Shown here: piece by piece, positions 1 to 8,323 of the stretch
How positions within the stretch are numbered: position 1 is the first letter of the stretch
Layout: every line of letters begins with the position of its first letter
NCBI GenBank assembly: GCA_047615875.1
Contig: JBLHGU010000090.1
Location: 1 to 20,330 of the forward strand
DNA length: 20,330 nucleotides
From: JBLHGU01 sp047615875
Lineage (GTDB): Bacteria > Pseudomonadota > Gammaproteobacteria > Arenicellales > CAJQKF01
Direction: 5' to 3'
Notes under the pieces: model-generated
What the model was told of the DNA's origin: nothing
The model's input: the letters and a program-made list of their open reading frames with translations, nothing else
Database searches by the model: none
Program-made: the position numbers and the translations under genes

Positions 1-2092
1 CCTTAACAACTTCACGGGGGTCTTTGACGAACCGATTGGCCAGTGCGGATATATGTACCAGGCCATCTTGGTGAACACCGATATCCACAAAAGCACCGAA
101 GTTAGTCACATTGGTAACCACACCTTCGAGGATCATACCGGGCTTTAAGTCCGAGAGTTTTTCCACACCATCTTTGAATGTCGCCGTCTTGAATACCGGG
201 CGAGGATCGCGACCCGGCTTGTCCAGTTCGGAGATAATGTCCGTCACCGTGGGCAGACCGAACTGATCGTTCACATAGTTCTGGGGATCGAGCTTTCTCA
301 GAGCTACAGTATTGCCAATCAAGCGCTCTGTTTCAACACCGGCGTCTTTGGAAATATGCTCCACCACAACGTAACTTTCGGGATGCACTGCCGAGCCATC
401 TAGTGGATTGTCACCATCATGAATACGCAGGAATCCAGCGGCCTGCTCGAAGGTTTTGCCACCCAGACGGGGCACCTTGCTCAGTTGTTTACGGCTACGA
501 AAGCGTCCATTACTATCACGGAACTCGACGATATTATCTGCCACGGTTTGAGATAGTCCCGATACATGGCTCAACAAAGCCGATGACGCAGTATTCAGAT
601 CCACGCCAACGCTGTTAACACAATCCTCCACTACAGTATCCAGGTTGCGGGCCAGCTGCATCTGATTTACATCGTGCTGATATTGGCCAACGCCAATGGA
701 TTTGGGATCAATTTTGACCAACTCTGCCAATGGGTCTTGCAGGCGGTGCGCAATGGAGATGGCACCGCGCACAGTAACGTCTAGCTCGGGAAACTCCCGA
801 GCGGCACTTTCAGAGGCCGAATACACAGATGCGCCTGCTTCGCTCACTATAACCTTCTGCAACTTCAACTCTGGGTGGCGCTTGATGAGATCTGCGCACA
901 AACTATCCGTTTCACGGGAAGCGGTGCCATTGCCTATAGCCAGTAGTCGCACGTCATGTTTTTTTGCTAATTTGGCCAAAGTTGCTATAGATTCATCCCA
1001 TTGTTTACGAGGCACATGGGGAAATATGGCTGTGGACTCCAAATAGCGACCAGTGGCATCCACCACCGCGATCTTAACCCCGGTTCGCAAACCCGGGTCT
1101 AAACCCATCGTAGCCTTGGGCCCGGCCGGCGCGGCCATGAGCAGATCTTTAAGGTTGTTGCCGAACACATCGATGGCTACAGCTTCGGCTCGTCTACGCA
1201 TCTCGCCCAACAACTCTAGCTCAAGACTCAGTTGCAACTTTATACGCCAGGTCCAGCCCACCACCTCGCCAAGCCAGGCATCAGCAGGTCGCCCCTGGTT
1301 CGCAACACCGGTGTGTTGCGCGATCATAGACTCAGCCGGATGAGGTGTTCCGTCCTCGAGCTCAACATCCACCTTCAAGTGTAATATGCCTTCCTTCTGG
1401 CCCCGCAACATCGCTAACACACGATGGGACGGCGCATCGTTAATGCTGTCACGATTATCAAAGTAATCTCGAAACTTGGCGCCTTCCTCTTCCTTTCCCG
1501 AGGCCATGACGGAAATCAGTTTGCCTTTTTTGGTGACCATTTCCCGCAACCCGGCCTTTAAATCCGCATCGTCGGCAAACCGCTCCATGAGGATAAACTT
1601 GGCGCCATCCAACACACTTTTGGCATCACCAAAGGTGTCCGCAAGTTCTCCTTCACTGTGACAGTAGGAGGCGGCCTCTGCCATAGGATCTAGATCCGGA
1701 TTGGTGAAAAGCCCATCAGCTAAAGGCTCAATACCCGCTTCAATCGCAATCTGCCCCTTGGTTCGGCGTTTCTTCTTGTAGGGTGCATATAAATCTTCGA
1801 GACGGGTCTTGGTATCGGCGGATAGGATAGACTGCTTCAACTCCGGCGCAAGTTTGCCCTGCTCGTCTATTGCCTTCAATACGGTCTGTCGACGATCTTC
1901 AAGATCGCGAAGATAGTTCAGACGCTCTTCCAGTGTCCGCAACTGACCATCATCCAATCCGCCTGTTACTTCTTTTCGATAGCGCGAGATAAACGGCACG
2001 GTTGAGCCTTCGTCTAGCAGCGCAACTGCCGCGGTAACTTGCTTGGCCTGCACACTTAACTCAGTGGCAATTTGATTTGGAATAGACAACAT
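1..2092 (-). CDS. tex: Tex family transcription accessory / RNA-binding protein, C-terminal end off the window
   Basis: Tex is a conserved cytoplasmic nucleic-acid-binding protein linked to transcription and RNA metabolism. Reading the minus strand from the ATG at 2092 gives 697 codons without a stop, running off the left edge. The N-terminus (MLSIPNQIATELS, then FISRYRKE and LEERLNYLRDLEDRR) is the usual Tex helical domain. A YqgF-like RNase-H fold segment follows (MGLDPGLRTGVK, about residues 325-335), then the helix-hairpin-helix region with VGVDLNTASSALLSHVSG. The beginning of the C-terminal S1 RNA-binding domain is present (PGMILEGVVTNVTNFGAFVD, then DGLVHIS). Family members are usually about 770-790 aa, so roughly 80-90 residues, including the end of S1, are missing only because of the window edge. 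The gene lies 84 bp downstream of the SGNH-like gene on the same strand but has its own candidate promoter. Confidence 0.95.
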   Translation of the reverse strand, partial: MLSIPNQIATELSVQAKQVTAAVALLDEGSTVPFISRYRKEVTGGLDDGQLRTLEERLNYLRDLEDRRQTVLKAIDEQGKLAPELKQSILSADTKTRLEDLYAPYKKKRRTKGQIAIEAGIEPLADGLFTNPDLDPMAEAASYCHSEGELADTFGDAKSVLDGAKFILMERFADDADLKAGLREMVTKKGKLISVMASGKEEEGAKFRDYFDNRDSINDAPSHRVLAMLRGQKEGILHLKVDVELEDGTPHPAESMIAQHTGVANQGRPADAWLGEVVGWTWRIKLQLSLELELLGEMRRRAEAVAIDVFGNNLKDLLMAAPAGPKATMGLDPGLRTGVKIAVVDATGRYLESTAIFPHVPRKQWDESIATLAKLAKKHDVRLLAIGNGTASRETDSLCADLIKRHPELKLQKVIVSEAGASVYSASESAAREFPELDVTVRGAISIAHRLQDPLAELVKIDPKSIGVGQYQHDVNQMQLARNLDTVVEDCVNSVGVDLNTASSALLSHVSGLSQTVADNIVEFRDSNGRFRSRKQLSKVPRLGGKTFEQAAGFLRIHDGDNPLDGSAVHPESYVVVEHISKDAGVETERLIGNTVALRKLDPQNYVNDQFGLPTVTDIISELDKPGRDPRPVFKTATFKDGVEKLSDLKPGMILEGVVTNVTNFGAFVDIGVHQDGLVHISALANRFVKDPREVVK

Positions 2093-2125
2093 GGTTTCTG
2101 GTGTATTTTGAAAATTAAGGCAAGG

Positions 2126-2154
2126 GTTATAAACGTTCAGCCGGTTAGGTGCAA
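2126..2154 (-). promoter_or_regulatory. candidate sigma70-type promoter of tex
   Basis: On the minus strand a -35-like TTGCAC (2149-2154) and a -10-like TATAAC (2126-2131, 5 of 6 consensus bases) are separated by exactly 17 bp. They lie between the SGNH-like stop and the tex ATG and predict a leader of roughly 25-30 nt. The -35 box is poor (3 of 6). This would let tex be transcribed independently of the acyltransferase genes upstream. Seen by eye only; no start site is known. Confidence 0.45.
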
Positions 2155-2176
2155 GCTTCCCATTGAGCAATCGATC

Positions 2177-3955
2177 TTATATTCCCCAACGCACCTCAGG
2201 CTCGACAAATACGACCCAGTAAGGCAGTTCAATCGGTACACCCCAAGGTATAATTTGCAAGAACGAGCCATCGCCAAATAAATCAATACGCTGGTATCCC
2301 GGCTTGCCCGCGTGGGGAGTAATGAGCCAGGCAACCTCTTGGTCAGCTGCAGTTTTTGCCAATATCACCTGACGTCCATCTGCTTCGCGGAACGTTGACC
2401 AGACCAGATCGATCGTACCCTCTTCCAACCGATCACCTAAAAATGTTGCCTGATTCGTTTCTGGCACTGGAAAGTTGGTTAACCGCCGGCTCTGCACCTC
2501 ATTCAATCGATTCAAAAAGTATTCGATTCGCTGACGTGCTCCATTGACTTCCTTTTTTACAGCCGCGTTCCACACTGCTGCGAACTCTCCGTGTGTTGGT
2601 GTACTTGTAGACACGAAAAATTCCTTTTCTAACCAGAAACGCGTGCGTAGACTTAACGCCTTTAGAAATCGCTGCTCTTTCTGGCTGCCTAATACCAGAC
2701 CATTGAGGCGTTGCAACAACGAGCGAGCATTATCCGGCTCGCCCAGCTCGAAGCGTCTGAACGATCGACTGTCTCGCGCTGACAAGCTGCCAGAAAGTGC
2801 CTTTCGATAAGCTTCACTGACTGGCGGATCACTAGCAAGGTATTTTTGTAGTAACCATTGCGGACTCTCAATGTGCAACTGTCCTTGCCAGGCCATACGA
2901 ATGACGATATCGAGGGCGTGCAGTCGCGCGCCCTGCCAGGTAGGATGTAATGCATCGTATGTCGAAAACTCCACCGGAAAGTAAGTTTCCAAATCAACAA
3001 AGTCCTTTGAGTCGGCCATAGCCTCGGCTACCTGTTCCCGATAAAGCAGGTAATCTGCCGGATCAAAGGGGTGTGTGGACTTACCAAAATCTATTGGTAT
3101 ATTGAAAGCGACAAGCGGCATGTTGGCTTGATGTAAAGTTTCAGTTAGAACCCTCAGATCTTTAAGGTGTCCGTCTCGTCCTGATGCGTACAAATGCCAT
3201 TGAAATAAATTATTGTCGTAGCCCTGCGGAAAACGCCAGCGCTGGTTGCTATCAACCTCTAGAAACAATACAGGGGCAGCAATTCCGGTTAGACCCTTTA
3301 GTTGCGCAGCCAGCGGCTGCTCCCAGGTATTTCGCAACTCATTGCGGTTGCGATATAACGCCGAGAGTCTGGCAAACAACGCATTGGTATACAGGCCAAT
3401 ATCCCAATTACGCATCCAGAAACCAGTGGGTAATCGCTCAAAAATACCCCGATTAAAAAATGCGCGTGCAGTATGCGCCTGTAGCGCCAAATTCATACGG
3501 TCGGAAAAAGTGATATAGGAGAGACCCAAGACGACAAGATCCAGATCGTAGTCGAGTCCCCTCAACGAACGTTGCAGCATGTCTGGCGCGAAGATACCGG
3601 GCTCCGCCATATCGAGAACCTCGAATTCTCCAGGTGCGATCGCTTTGAGCAAGTCAGCAAGATGGCGTGCCACCATCCCACCTGTCTTGGCGTGAGAATT
3701 GGAGATATAGGCGATACGTTTGAGTCCATGGGGTTTGGGCGGCACCAGTAATTGACCGTTCCCAGCTCGATAGTCCGCGATAGCCCAATTGTCAGATTTG
3801 CTGGCAATATTTTCAGTGCGCTGTGAGTCGTGAGACTTTCCAAGGGTCAACTCCAGCCCAATAATAACCATTAGAACGACGATAATTGCGGCCAAGTGCC
3901 GTCGACTGTTAGTGCCGTCCAGTCTGATGTAACTGTTGCTATTTTCGAGCTGCAT
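2177..3955 (-). CDS. membrane-anchored SGNH-like protein paired with MBOAT acyltransferase
   Basis: I chose the ATG at 3955 (592 aa), 2 bp after the MBOAT stop. The frame stays open to an ATG at 4066, but that start would overlap the MBOAT gene by more than 100 bp and gives an unconvincing extra N-terminus. One membrane segment (about residues 22-38, AAIIVVLMVIIGLELTL) should anchor the protein, probably with the rest in the periplasm. An SGNH-like block I is visible as YISNSH (Ser87), and a C-terminal DALHPTWQGA supplies a DxxH pair (Asp334, His337). The middle (about 140-330) and the C-terminal 250 residues I cannot assign. MBOAT/SGNH gene pairs are known from alginate and other glycan O-acetylation systems, where the SGNH partner transfers or removes acetyl groups on the periplasmic side. 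That role is inferred from the motifs and the coupling; the substrate is unknown. Confidence 0.85.
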   Translation of the reverse strand: MQLENSNSYIRLDGTNSRRHLAAIIVVLMVIIGLELTLGKSHDSQRTENIASKSDNWAIADYRAGNGQLLVPPKPHGLKRIAYISNSHAKTGGMVARHLADLLKAIAPGEFEVLDMAEPGIFAPDMLQRSLRGLDYDLDLVVLGLSYITFSDRMNLALQAHTARAFFNRGIFERLPTGFWMRNWDIGLYTNALFARLSALYRNRNELRNTWEQPLAAQLKGLTGIAAPVLFLEVDSNQRWRFPQGYDNNLFQWHLYASGRDGHLKDLRVLTETLHQANMPLVAFNIPIDFGKSTHPFDPADYLLYREQVAEAMADSKDFVDLETYFPVEFSTYDALHPTWQGARLHALDIVIRMAWQGQLHIESPQWLLQKYLASDPPVSEAYRKALSGSLSARDSRSFRRFELGEPDNARSLLQRLNGLVLGSQKEQRFLKALSLRTRFWLEKEFFVSTSTPTHGEFAAVWNAAVKKEVNGARQRIEYFLNRLNEVQSRRLTNFPVPETNQATFLGDRLEEGTIDLVWSTFREADGRQVILAKTAADQEVAWLITPHAGKPGYQRIDLFGDGSFLQIIPWGVPIELPYWVVFVEPEVRWGI

Positions 3956-3957
3956 AG

Positions 3958-5361
3958 CTAAAACTGAAAGTAAATAAAAGCGGTGATGGCCGGCGAGTTG
4001 AAAACCGCGAACAAGGCAATAGTTGCAAGCGCTGTCGACTCCTTCCACCCTGAACAACCTGGCCATCGACTAGCCGCATTTGGCAACAACAACGTGCCAG
4101 CAACGACTAACGACAGAAATCCCAGGTCAGCTATCGGTGCAACTGACAATTCAAAACCATTCAATCCAATCATTGCTTGCCACAGTGAGACAATCTGTAC
4201 GATATTATCAACACGAAACGGCACCCAGAAAAAATGGATGAGAACAAAGGTGATGGCGATGGCCACCACAGGAGTAACCACCCAATTAGGCATTAGGCTT
4301 TTCTTTAAATGATAGATGCCCAGTGCCAAGCCATGTAACGCACCCCAAAGGACAAAATTCCAACCTGCGCCGTGCCATAAACCACAGAGTAAAAATGTCA
4401 ACAAAATGTTAAAAAGAGTGCGTACGCTGCCACTCCTTGAGCCACCTAGAGGGAAATACACATAATCACGAAACCAGCGTGATAGCGTTACATGCCAGCG
4501 GCGCCAAAAGTCCTGTATCGACACGGCTTTGTATGGCGATAGAAAATTCTCACGCAACCGTACGCCCATCAAAAGTGCGATTCCAATCGCCATATGTGTA
4601 TAGGCAGCAAAGTCATAATATATCTGCATACCGAAGCCAAGAGCGATGCCCCAGGCACGGAAAAAATCCCAACCGCCACCAGTGGAAAGCAATCGGTCGA
4701 CGATAAGCCCACAGCTGTCAGCAATCAGCAGCTTTTGCGCTATGCCCAGTACAATGCGATCCAACCCGGCGGACCAGTAACTCGTGCCTTTTTCCCAGAC
4801 AAATCTGTGGAGTTGCGGACCCAGATGTGCAAATCGTTCGATTGGCCCGGCGATCAACTGCGGCAGGTAGGCAACGTAATTGCAAAATCCGAGCAGGTTT
4901 CGCTCTGGTTCGATTTCGCCACGCCAGGTGTCGATTGTATAAGCCATGGACTGGAAGGTATAGAAACTGATGCCAGCGGGCAGAATAAAACCCATAAAGA
5001 ATTCTGGCGACGGCACGGGAATGCCCACAGCTGTCAGGTAGGGTGCTAGCTCCGGCATAACCCAGCCACCATACTTATAGAACCCCAACAGGCCGAGATT
5101 CACCATGATGCTCACACCGAGCCAAAAGCGACGCACAAACTCACGACGAGAACCGTGAATCTGGATGGCAGCTGTATAGTCGGTTAAGGATGATGCGACA
5201 AGCAACAGGATGAACAGTGGTTGTGAACCGGAGTAAAACAGATAGGAACACAACAGCAGCCCAAGCGAGCGTGGGTAACCCTGTGGCAGGACAAATATCG
5301 CCAGCAAAAATACCGGCAGAAAAATAAATAAAAAACCTGGGGAGTGAAAGAGCAAGTTCAA
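3958..5361 (-). CDS. MBOAT family membrane-bound O-acyltransferase (AlgI-like)
   Basis: A 467-aa polytopic inner-membrane protein. MBOAT/AlgI signatures are clear: FWRRWHVTLSRWFRDYVYFP (285-304) and CGLWHGAGWNFVLWGALHG (about 326-344), with the usual catalytic His at 330. AGPIERF (about 171-177) and the QIYYDFAAYTHMAIG segment also match the family, although the latter has His where AlgI-type proteins usually have Asp. Such proteins pass acyl groups, usually acetyl, across the membrane to exopolysaccharide or cell-wall glycans. The longest reading starts at a TTG (5361). A second TTG at 5355 gives MLFHSP, resembling the MLFNSP start common in the family, and places the AACAGG element about 8-9 nt upstream, so 5355 may be the true start. 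The SGNH-like gene follows after 2 bp, implying co-translation. Confidence 0.92.
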   Translation of the reverse strand: MNLLFHSPGFLFIFLPVFLLAIFVLPQGYPRSLGLLLCSYLFYSGSQPLFILLLVASSLTDYTAAIQIHGSRREFVRRFWLGVSIMVNLGLLGFYKYGGWVMPELAPYLTAVGIPVPSPEFFMGFILPAGISFYTFQSMAYTIDTWRGEIEPERNLLGFCNYVAYLPQLIAGPIERFAHLGPQLHRFVWEKGTSYWSAGLDRIVLGIAQKLLIADSCGLIVDRLLSTGGGWDFFRAWGIALGFGMQIYYDFAAYTHMAIGIALLMGVRLRENFLSPYKAVSIQDFWRRWHVTLSRWFRDYVYFPLGGSRSGSVRTLFNILLTFLLCGLWHGAGWNFVLWGALHGLALGIYHLKKSLMPNWVVTPVVAIAITFVLIHFFWVPFRVDNIVQIVSLWQAMIGLNGFELSVAPIADLGFLSLVVAGTLLLPNAASRWPGCSGWKESTALATIALFAVFNSPAITAFIYFQF

Positions 5362-5719
5362 TGACCTGTTAAATGCCTGGGGTCTAGCAGCCGCCTTCGC
5401 AACAGGTTACTATTTTATCTATTGCCGGCGCAACTATCCTGACAGTCTAATAGAAGTTAATTCACCTTGTTATTATCAATTCGAAAACTCTATAGAAAAA
5501 AACTCACTACGAAATACATATACCAGAAAACTACTTGATTAATAGTAACACCGCTCATACAGTACTTGACTGCAAACAGAGGCTTACAACAATCGTCAAA
5601 CTAGCAGCGTACGTCAGAATAATTAGTTGGCTTCAAATGGCATTGAAGTTTAGGCCTATGTTTATTTACCAATTTTTCGAGCTCCACTTTAAACTACACA
5701 CTATTAGAATGTTCAATAT
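5362..5719. other. AT-rich divergent intergenic region (358 bp)
   Basis: This gap lies between the divergent MBOAT gene (minus) and the SGNH/GDSL gene (plus) and must hold the promoters for both. It is visibly AT-rich, especially 5450-5560 and 5640-5719. One candidate plus-strand promoter is listed separately. I found no convincing minus-strand promoter, no strong hairpin with a T-tract and no RNA gene. A 62-codon TTG-initiated frame at 5535-5723 has no recognisable features and I do not consider it a gene. Confidence 0.6.
5535..5563 (+). promoter_or_regulatory. weak candidate promoter for the SGNH/GDSL gene
   Basis: TTGATT (5535-5540) and TACAGT (5558-5563) each match 4 of 6 consensus bases and are exactly 17 bp apart. 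A start near 5570 would leave a leader of about 150 nt before the ATG at 5720. In an AT-rich region such matches are common by chance. Confidence 0.25.
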
Positions 5720-7087
5720 ATGAGTAAAGACTGGTTATTAAGTTCAGTTGTTACTGTTATAACCCTGGTAGCGGCGATATTTATATTACGCTGGTATGCA
5801 CCTGCTTTATTGGGAATAAGCAATGACATACAGATGGTCAGGACCAGTAAAGAAATCCCTTCTTTCTATGACAATATTTTTCGCCTTGAAGACTATACTT
5901 CTAGCGATTTCATCTTGAGTGACCCTGAAATTGTAAACCGGGCTAAACCACTTTATCCGGAAGAACGCAGTATGGGGCCCAATGATATTTTGGGATTCCG
6001 AAATCGTAGCATACCCAACGTCGCTGATATTATTACTATTGGCGATAGTCAAACCTATGGGAACAATGCCCCAATAGAGCTTAATTGGCCTGGTCAGTTA
6101 AAGTCACGGATTGGGGAAATAACCCAACAGAATCAACCGGTCATATATAACATGTCGGTGGGAGCCTGGGGTGCCACCAACTATCTTGAAATTATGCGCC
6201 ATGCGGTGCACCTGAAACCTAAAATAGTTATTGTTGCATTTTATACAGGTAACGATCCTCTCTCGGATTTCAGAAATGCCTACACTTATGAAAAATGGAA
6301 AATATTACGCCCCGATAACTCACTAAGTGTTGAAGATACTCCAAATATAAGCTATCCAGTCCCCCAGTCTGAATGGTGGGCAGTTGAATACAAGGATGGT
6401 ATTAAAACAACCTTTACTCCGAAGATGCGCTATGCGTCTAATATCTACCAACATCCTGCTATAAGAGCGGCCTATAAAATCATAGAGAACGCTGCCAGGG
6501 AAATCAGGAACATTGCAGTAGAACACCATATTATTCCGGTTTTCACCATCATCCCAACAAAGGAATTGGTTTATGCCGTTAAAACTGAACAGGAAAATAT
6601 CGAAATCCTCCCTGACTATATGACATTGGTCAATGATGAACAAAAAAACATTGATGAGTTGTCGAGGGCATTAATCGCAATACCAGATAGCATTTATATT
6701 GATGTTGTAAAACCACTTCAGAATGCCGCATTATCAAACCGAATACTTTATCCGGAAAATATCAATGGTCATCCGGTTGCCAATGGGTATGATGTTATTG
6801 CAACGGCTATTGCCAAAAATATTGCTGCGTCACTACCAAAAAAACACTACGGGTTAATAGGTCTGAAACAACCCAATGGTTCAATTGTGACTGCCCTAAA
6901 TGTACCGTATGGAAAATATATATTTTCAACAGCAGATATTTTGCATAAAAATGGTTGGAAGAGTGACGCCATTCACTTTGTTAGCGGAAACTCCTATAGC
7001 AGGATACCGACACGAGGGGTAATTAGATCAGTTAACTCCTCGGAGTATGGGCCAGAAGTGTTTGAAAAGAATATTGGCAACAATTGA
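5720..7087 (+). CDS. membrane-anchored SGNH/GDSL hydrolase-family protein
   Basis: A 455-aa protein with one N-terminal membrane segment (about residues 5-24) and a periplasmic SGNH domain. Block I is TIGDSQTYG (Ser110), block II is NMSVGAWG (Gly148), block III is FYTGNDP (Gly177-Asn178) and block V is NGHPVANGY (His351). The Asp that often stands two residues before the block V His (DGHP) is Asn here (Asn349), so catalysis may rely on a Ser-His pair. The family covers lipases, carbohydrate esterases and glycan O-acetyltransferases. Divergence from an MBOAT/SGNH pair suggests a role in the same envelope O-acylation process, which is inference. The DNA is visibly richer in A and T than the flanking genes, which could reflect separate acquisition. 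There is no clear Shine-Dalgarno before the ATG at 5720, but the frame begins naturally at the membrane segment. Confidence 0.85.
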   Translation: MSKDWLLSSVVTVITLVAAIFILRWYAPALLGISNDIQMVRTSKEIPSFYDNIFRLEDYTSSDFILSDPEIVNRAKPLYPEERSMGPNDILGFRNRSIPNVADIITIGDSQTYGNNAPIELNWPGQLKSRIGEITQQNQPVIYNMSVGAWGATNYLEIMRHAVHLKPKIVIVAFYTGNDPLSDFRNAYTYEKWKILRPDNSLSVEDTPNISYPVPQSEWWAVEYKDGIKTTFTPKMRYASNIYQHPAIRAAYKIIENAAREIRNIAVEHHIIPVFTIIPTKELVYAVKTEQENIEILPDYMTLVNDEQKNIDELSRALIAIPDSIYIDVVKPLQNAALSNRILYPENINGHPVANGYDVIATAIAKNIAASLPKKHYGLIGLKQPNGSIVTALNVPYGKYIFSTADILHKNGWKSDAIHFVSGNSYSRIPTRGVIRSVNSSEYGPEVFEKNIGNN

Positions 7088-7205
7088 AGTAGCCCTAAAG
7101 CCAAACCAATAGCTTTCATTTCGACCAAATTCTTGGAGCTACTCTGATCAATTCTTCACGGATTGTCAGGGCAGGCAAATTAAACAATTGCGAGTTTGCT
7201 TCGAA

Positions 7206-7245
7206 AACCTGTAAATTATAATACGACTGACTGATTTAGCAGGTT
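7206..7245 (-). terminator. candidate terminator at the end of the ten-gene operon
   Basis: AACCTGTAAAT (7206-7216) and ATTTAGCAGGTT (7234-7245) form an 11-bp stem with one bulged base and a 17-nt loop. The structure begins at the stop codon of the kinase gene. On the minus strand the stem is followed directly by only a four-base T run, so it is a weak intrinsic terminator at best. It is AT-rich and could equally be an mRNA-stabilising hairpin. The position, between two converging genes, supports a termination role. Confidence 0.4.
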
Positions 7246-8323
7246 AAGTAATTTCGATTTTATGTAATTCACAAAGCGACTTTGCCATAGCGATCAATGC
7301 GGTTATACGCTGATCGAATTTACTGAACCTCTGGTCGCGGGTTTGACCCTGTATCCAGCGAATGAATATCTGTTGCAAAATGGTTGCTGTGCGGAACGCT
7401 GCGAATACTCGGTACCAACCCAGCACCTGACAATCAATGCCGGTTAATCTGGCATATTGATGTATCATTTCTCGATGGGATGAATAACCTGGAAACTGAG
7501 GTTCACGACCCATGGCTAACCTGTGCATAGCTGGCTCATTTTCTGATACACAGTAATTCAACAGTGTGCCGAGATCTGACAGCACGTCACCTCGCGTGCA
7601 CATATCCCAGTCCAGTACCGCAGTAGCCACTGAAGGGTTTGTTGCATCAACAAGCAGATTGTCCAGCTTATAGTCGTTATGCACCAGACCTATCAGCTGT
7701 GTTGGTGGACGGTGCTTGTGAATCCAGTCGATCAAAGAATCGGCTTTAGGAGAATCTGCATATATTGAGTTATGCCAACGCCTACTCCATCCCTCCACCT
7801 GTCGTTGCATAAATCCCTCGGGGTTACCGAGCTCGCTAAGTCCGGCTTTGTTGATATCACAGGTATGCAGTGCGGCCAGTGTATCGATTAACATTTCACC
7901 AATACGTTTTGCCATTAATCGATCTTGCAATAGGCTGCCTTCTTTTTCGCCCCGAATGCCGATACCGGATTTACGTTGCATGATATGAAATTCAGCGCCT
8001 ATCAAGTCAACGTCGTCGCAATGTAAAAGACTGCGTGGGGCGAGTGGAAACGAGCGCCAAAGGTTTTTGAGTACCCGATGTTCACGGGCCATATCGTGGG
8101 CACTTTTGGCGACCTTGCCCAGCGGTGGTCGACGTAACACGTATTCGACGTTATTTTCACCGCTAATGAGGTAAGTTAAATTCGCGTGTCCACCACCGAA
8201 CTGACGGGTTGTAATTTCGCCATCAAGATTGGCTAGATTATCGCGAAGCCAGGACATTAATCGAGTTGGATCAAGTTCCTCTCCCGCTCGAACATCGATA
8301 GTTTCAGAATCGATTTGAGACAT
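7244..8323 (-). CDS. APH-fold phosphotransferase of the ACAD10/11 (LvaA-like) type, putative 4-hydroxyacyl-CoA kinase
   Basis: A 359-aa soluble kinase with the aminoglycoside-phosphotransferase fold. The nucleotide-binding loop is FGGGHANLTY (42-51), followed by YVLRRPPLG (61-69), typical of the acyl-CoA-linked branch rather than of antibiotic-resistance kinases. The catalytic loop is LVHNDYKLDNLL (Asp217, Asn222) and the metal-binding motif is LDWDM (Asp238). In mammals this domain is fused to an acyl-CoA dehydrogenase (ACAD10/ACAD11); in Pseudomonas the equivalent is LvaA of levulinate catabolism. There the kinase phosphorylates the 4-hydroxyl of a 4-hydroxyacyl-CoA. Here its ATG shares one base with the stop of the ACAD gene (TAATG), so the two are translationally coupled. 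It is the last gene of the operon. The acyl-chain substrate is not deducible. Aminoglycoside resistance is very unlikely. Confidence 0.88.
   Translation of the reverse strand: MSQIDSETIDVRAGEELDPTRLMSWLRDNLANLDGEITTRQFGGGHANLTYLISGENNVEYVLRRPPLGKVAKSAHDMAREHRVLKNLWRSFPLAPRSLLHCDDVDLIGAEFHIMQRKSGIGIRGEKEGSLLQDRLMAKRIGEMLIDTLAALHTCDINKAGLSELGNPEGFMQRQVEGWSRRWHNSIYADSPKADSLIDWIHKHRPPTQLIGLVHNDYKLDNLLVDATNPSVATAVLDWDMCTRGDVLSDLGTLLNYCVSENEPAMHRLAMGREPQFPGYSSHREMIHQYARLTGIDCQVLGWYRVFAAFRTATILQQIFIRWIQGQTRDQRFSKFDQRITALIAMAKSLCELHKIEIT

Noticed and set aside
696..1046. 116-aa plus-strand open frame within the tex region
   Set aside because: The minus strand here encodes conserved Tex sequence; the plus-strand frame is a shadow.
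3956..4066. Upstream extension of the SGNH-like protein to an ATG at 4066
   Set aside because: It would overlap the MBOAT coding sequence by more than 100 bp and adds residues without family-like character; the ATG at 3955 fits the 2-bp spacing.
4594..5049. 151-aa plus-strand open frame
   Set aside because: Antisense shadow of the MBOAT gene, with no motif and unusual composition.
5535..5723. 62-aa TTG-started frame ending in an ATGA overlap with the SGNH gene
   Set aside because: No ribosome-binding site, motif or convincing composition; it lies in an AT-rich promoter region and the overlap alone is weak evidence.
7088..7143. Possible terminator for the SGNH gene (AGTAGC/GCTACT arms with an inner AAAGC/GCTTT stem)
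   Set aside because: The arms are short, far apart and not followed by a T-tract, so I cannot support it as a terminator.
7219..7228. TAATACGACT, the first ten bases of the T7 phage promoter
   Set aside because: The following bases do not match the T7 consensus, no phage polymerase is present, and it lies in the loop region of the inverted repeat between two convergent genes; most likely chance.
7244..8323. Aminoglycoside resistance kinase
   Set aside because: The APH fold is shared, but the YVLRRPPLG motif and coupling to an acyl-CoA dehydrogenase gene identify the ACAD10/11-type branch.
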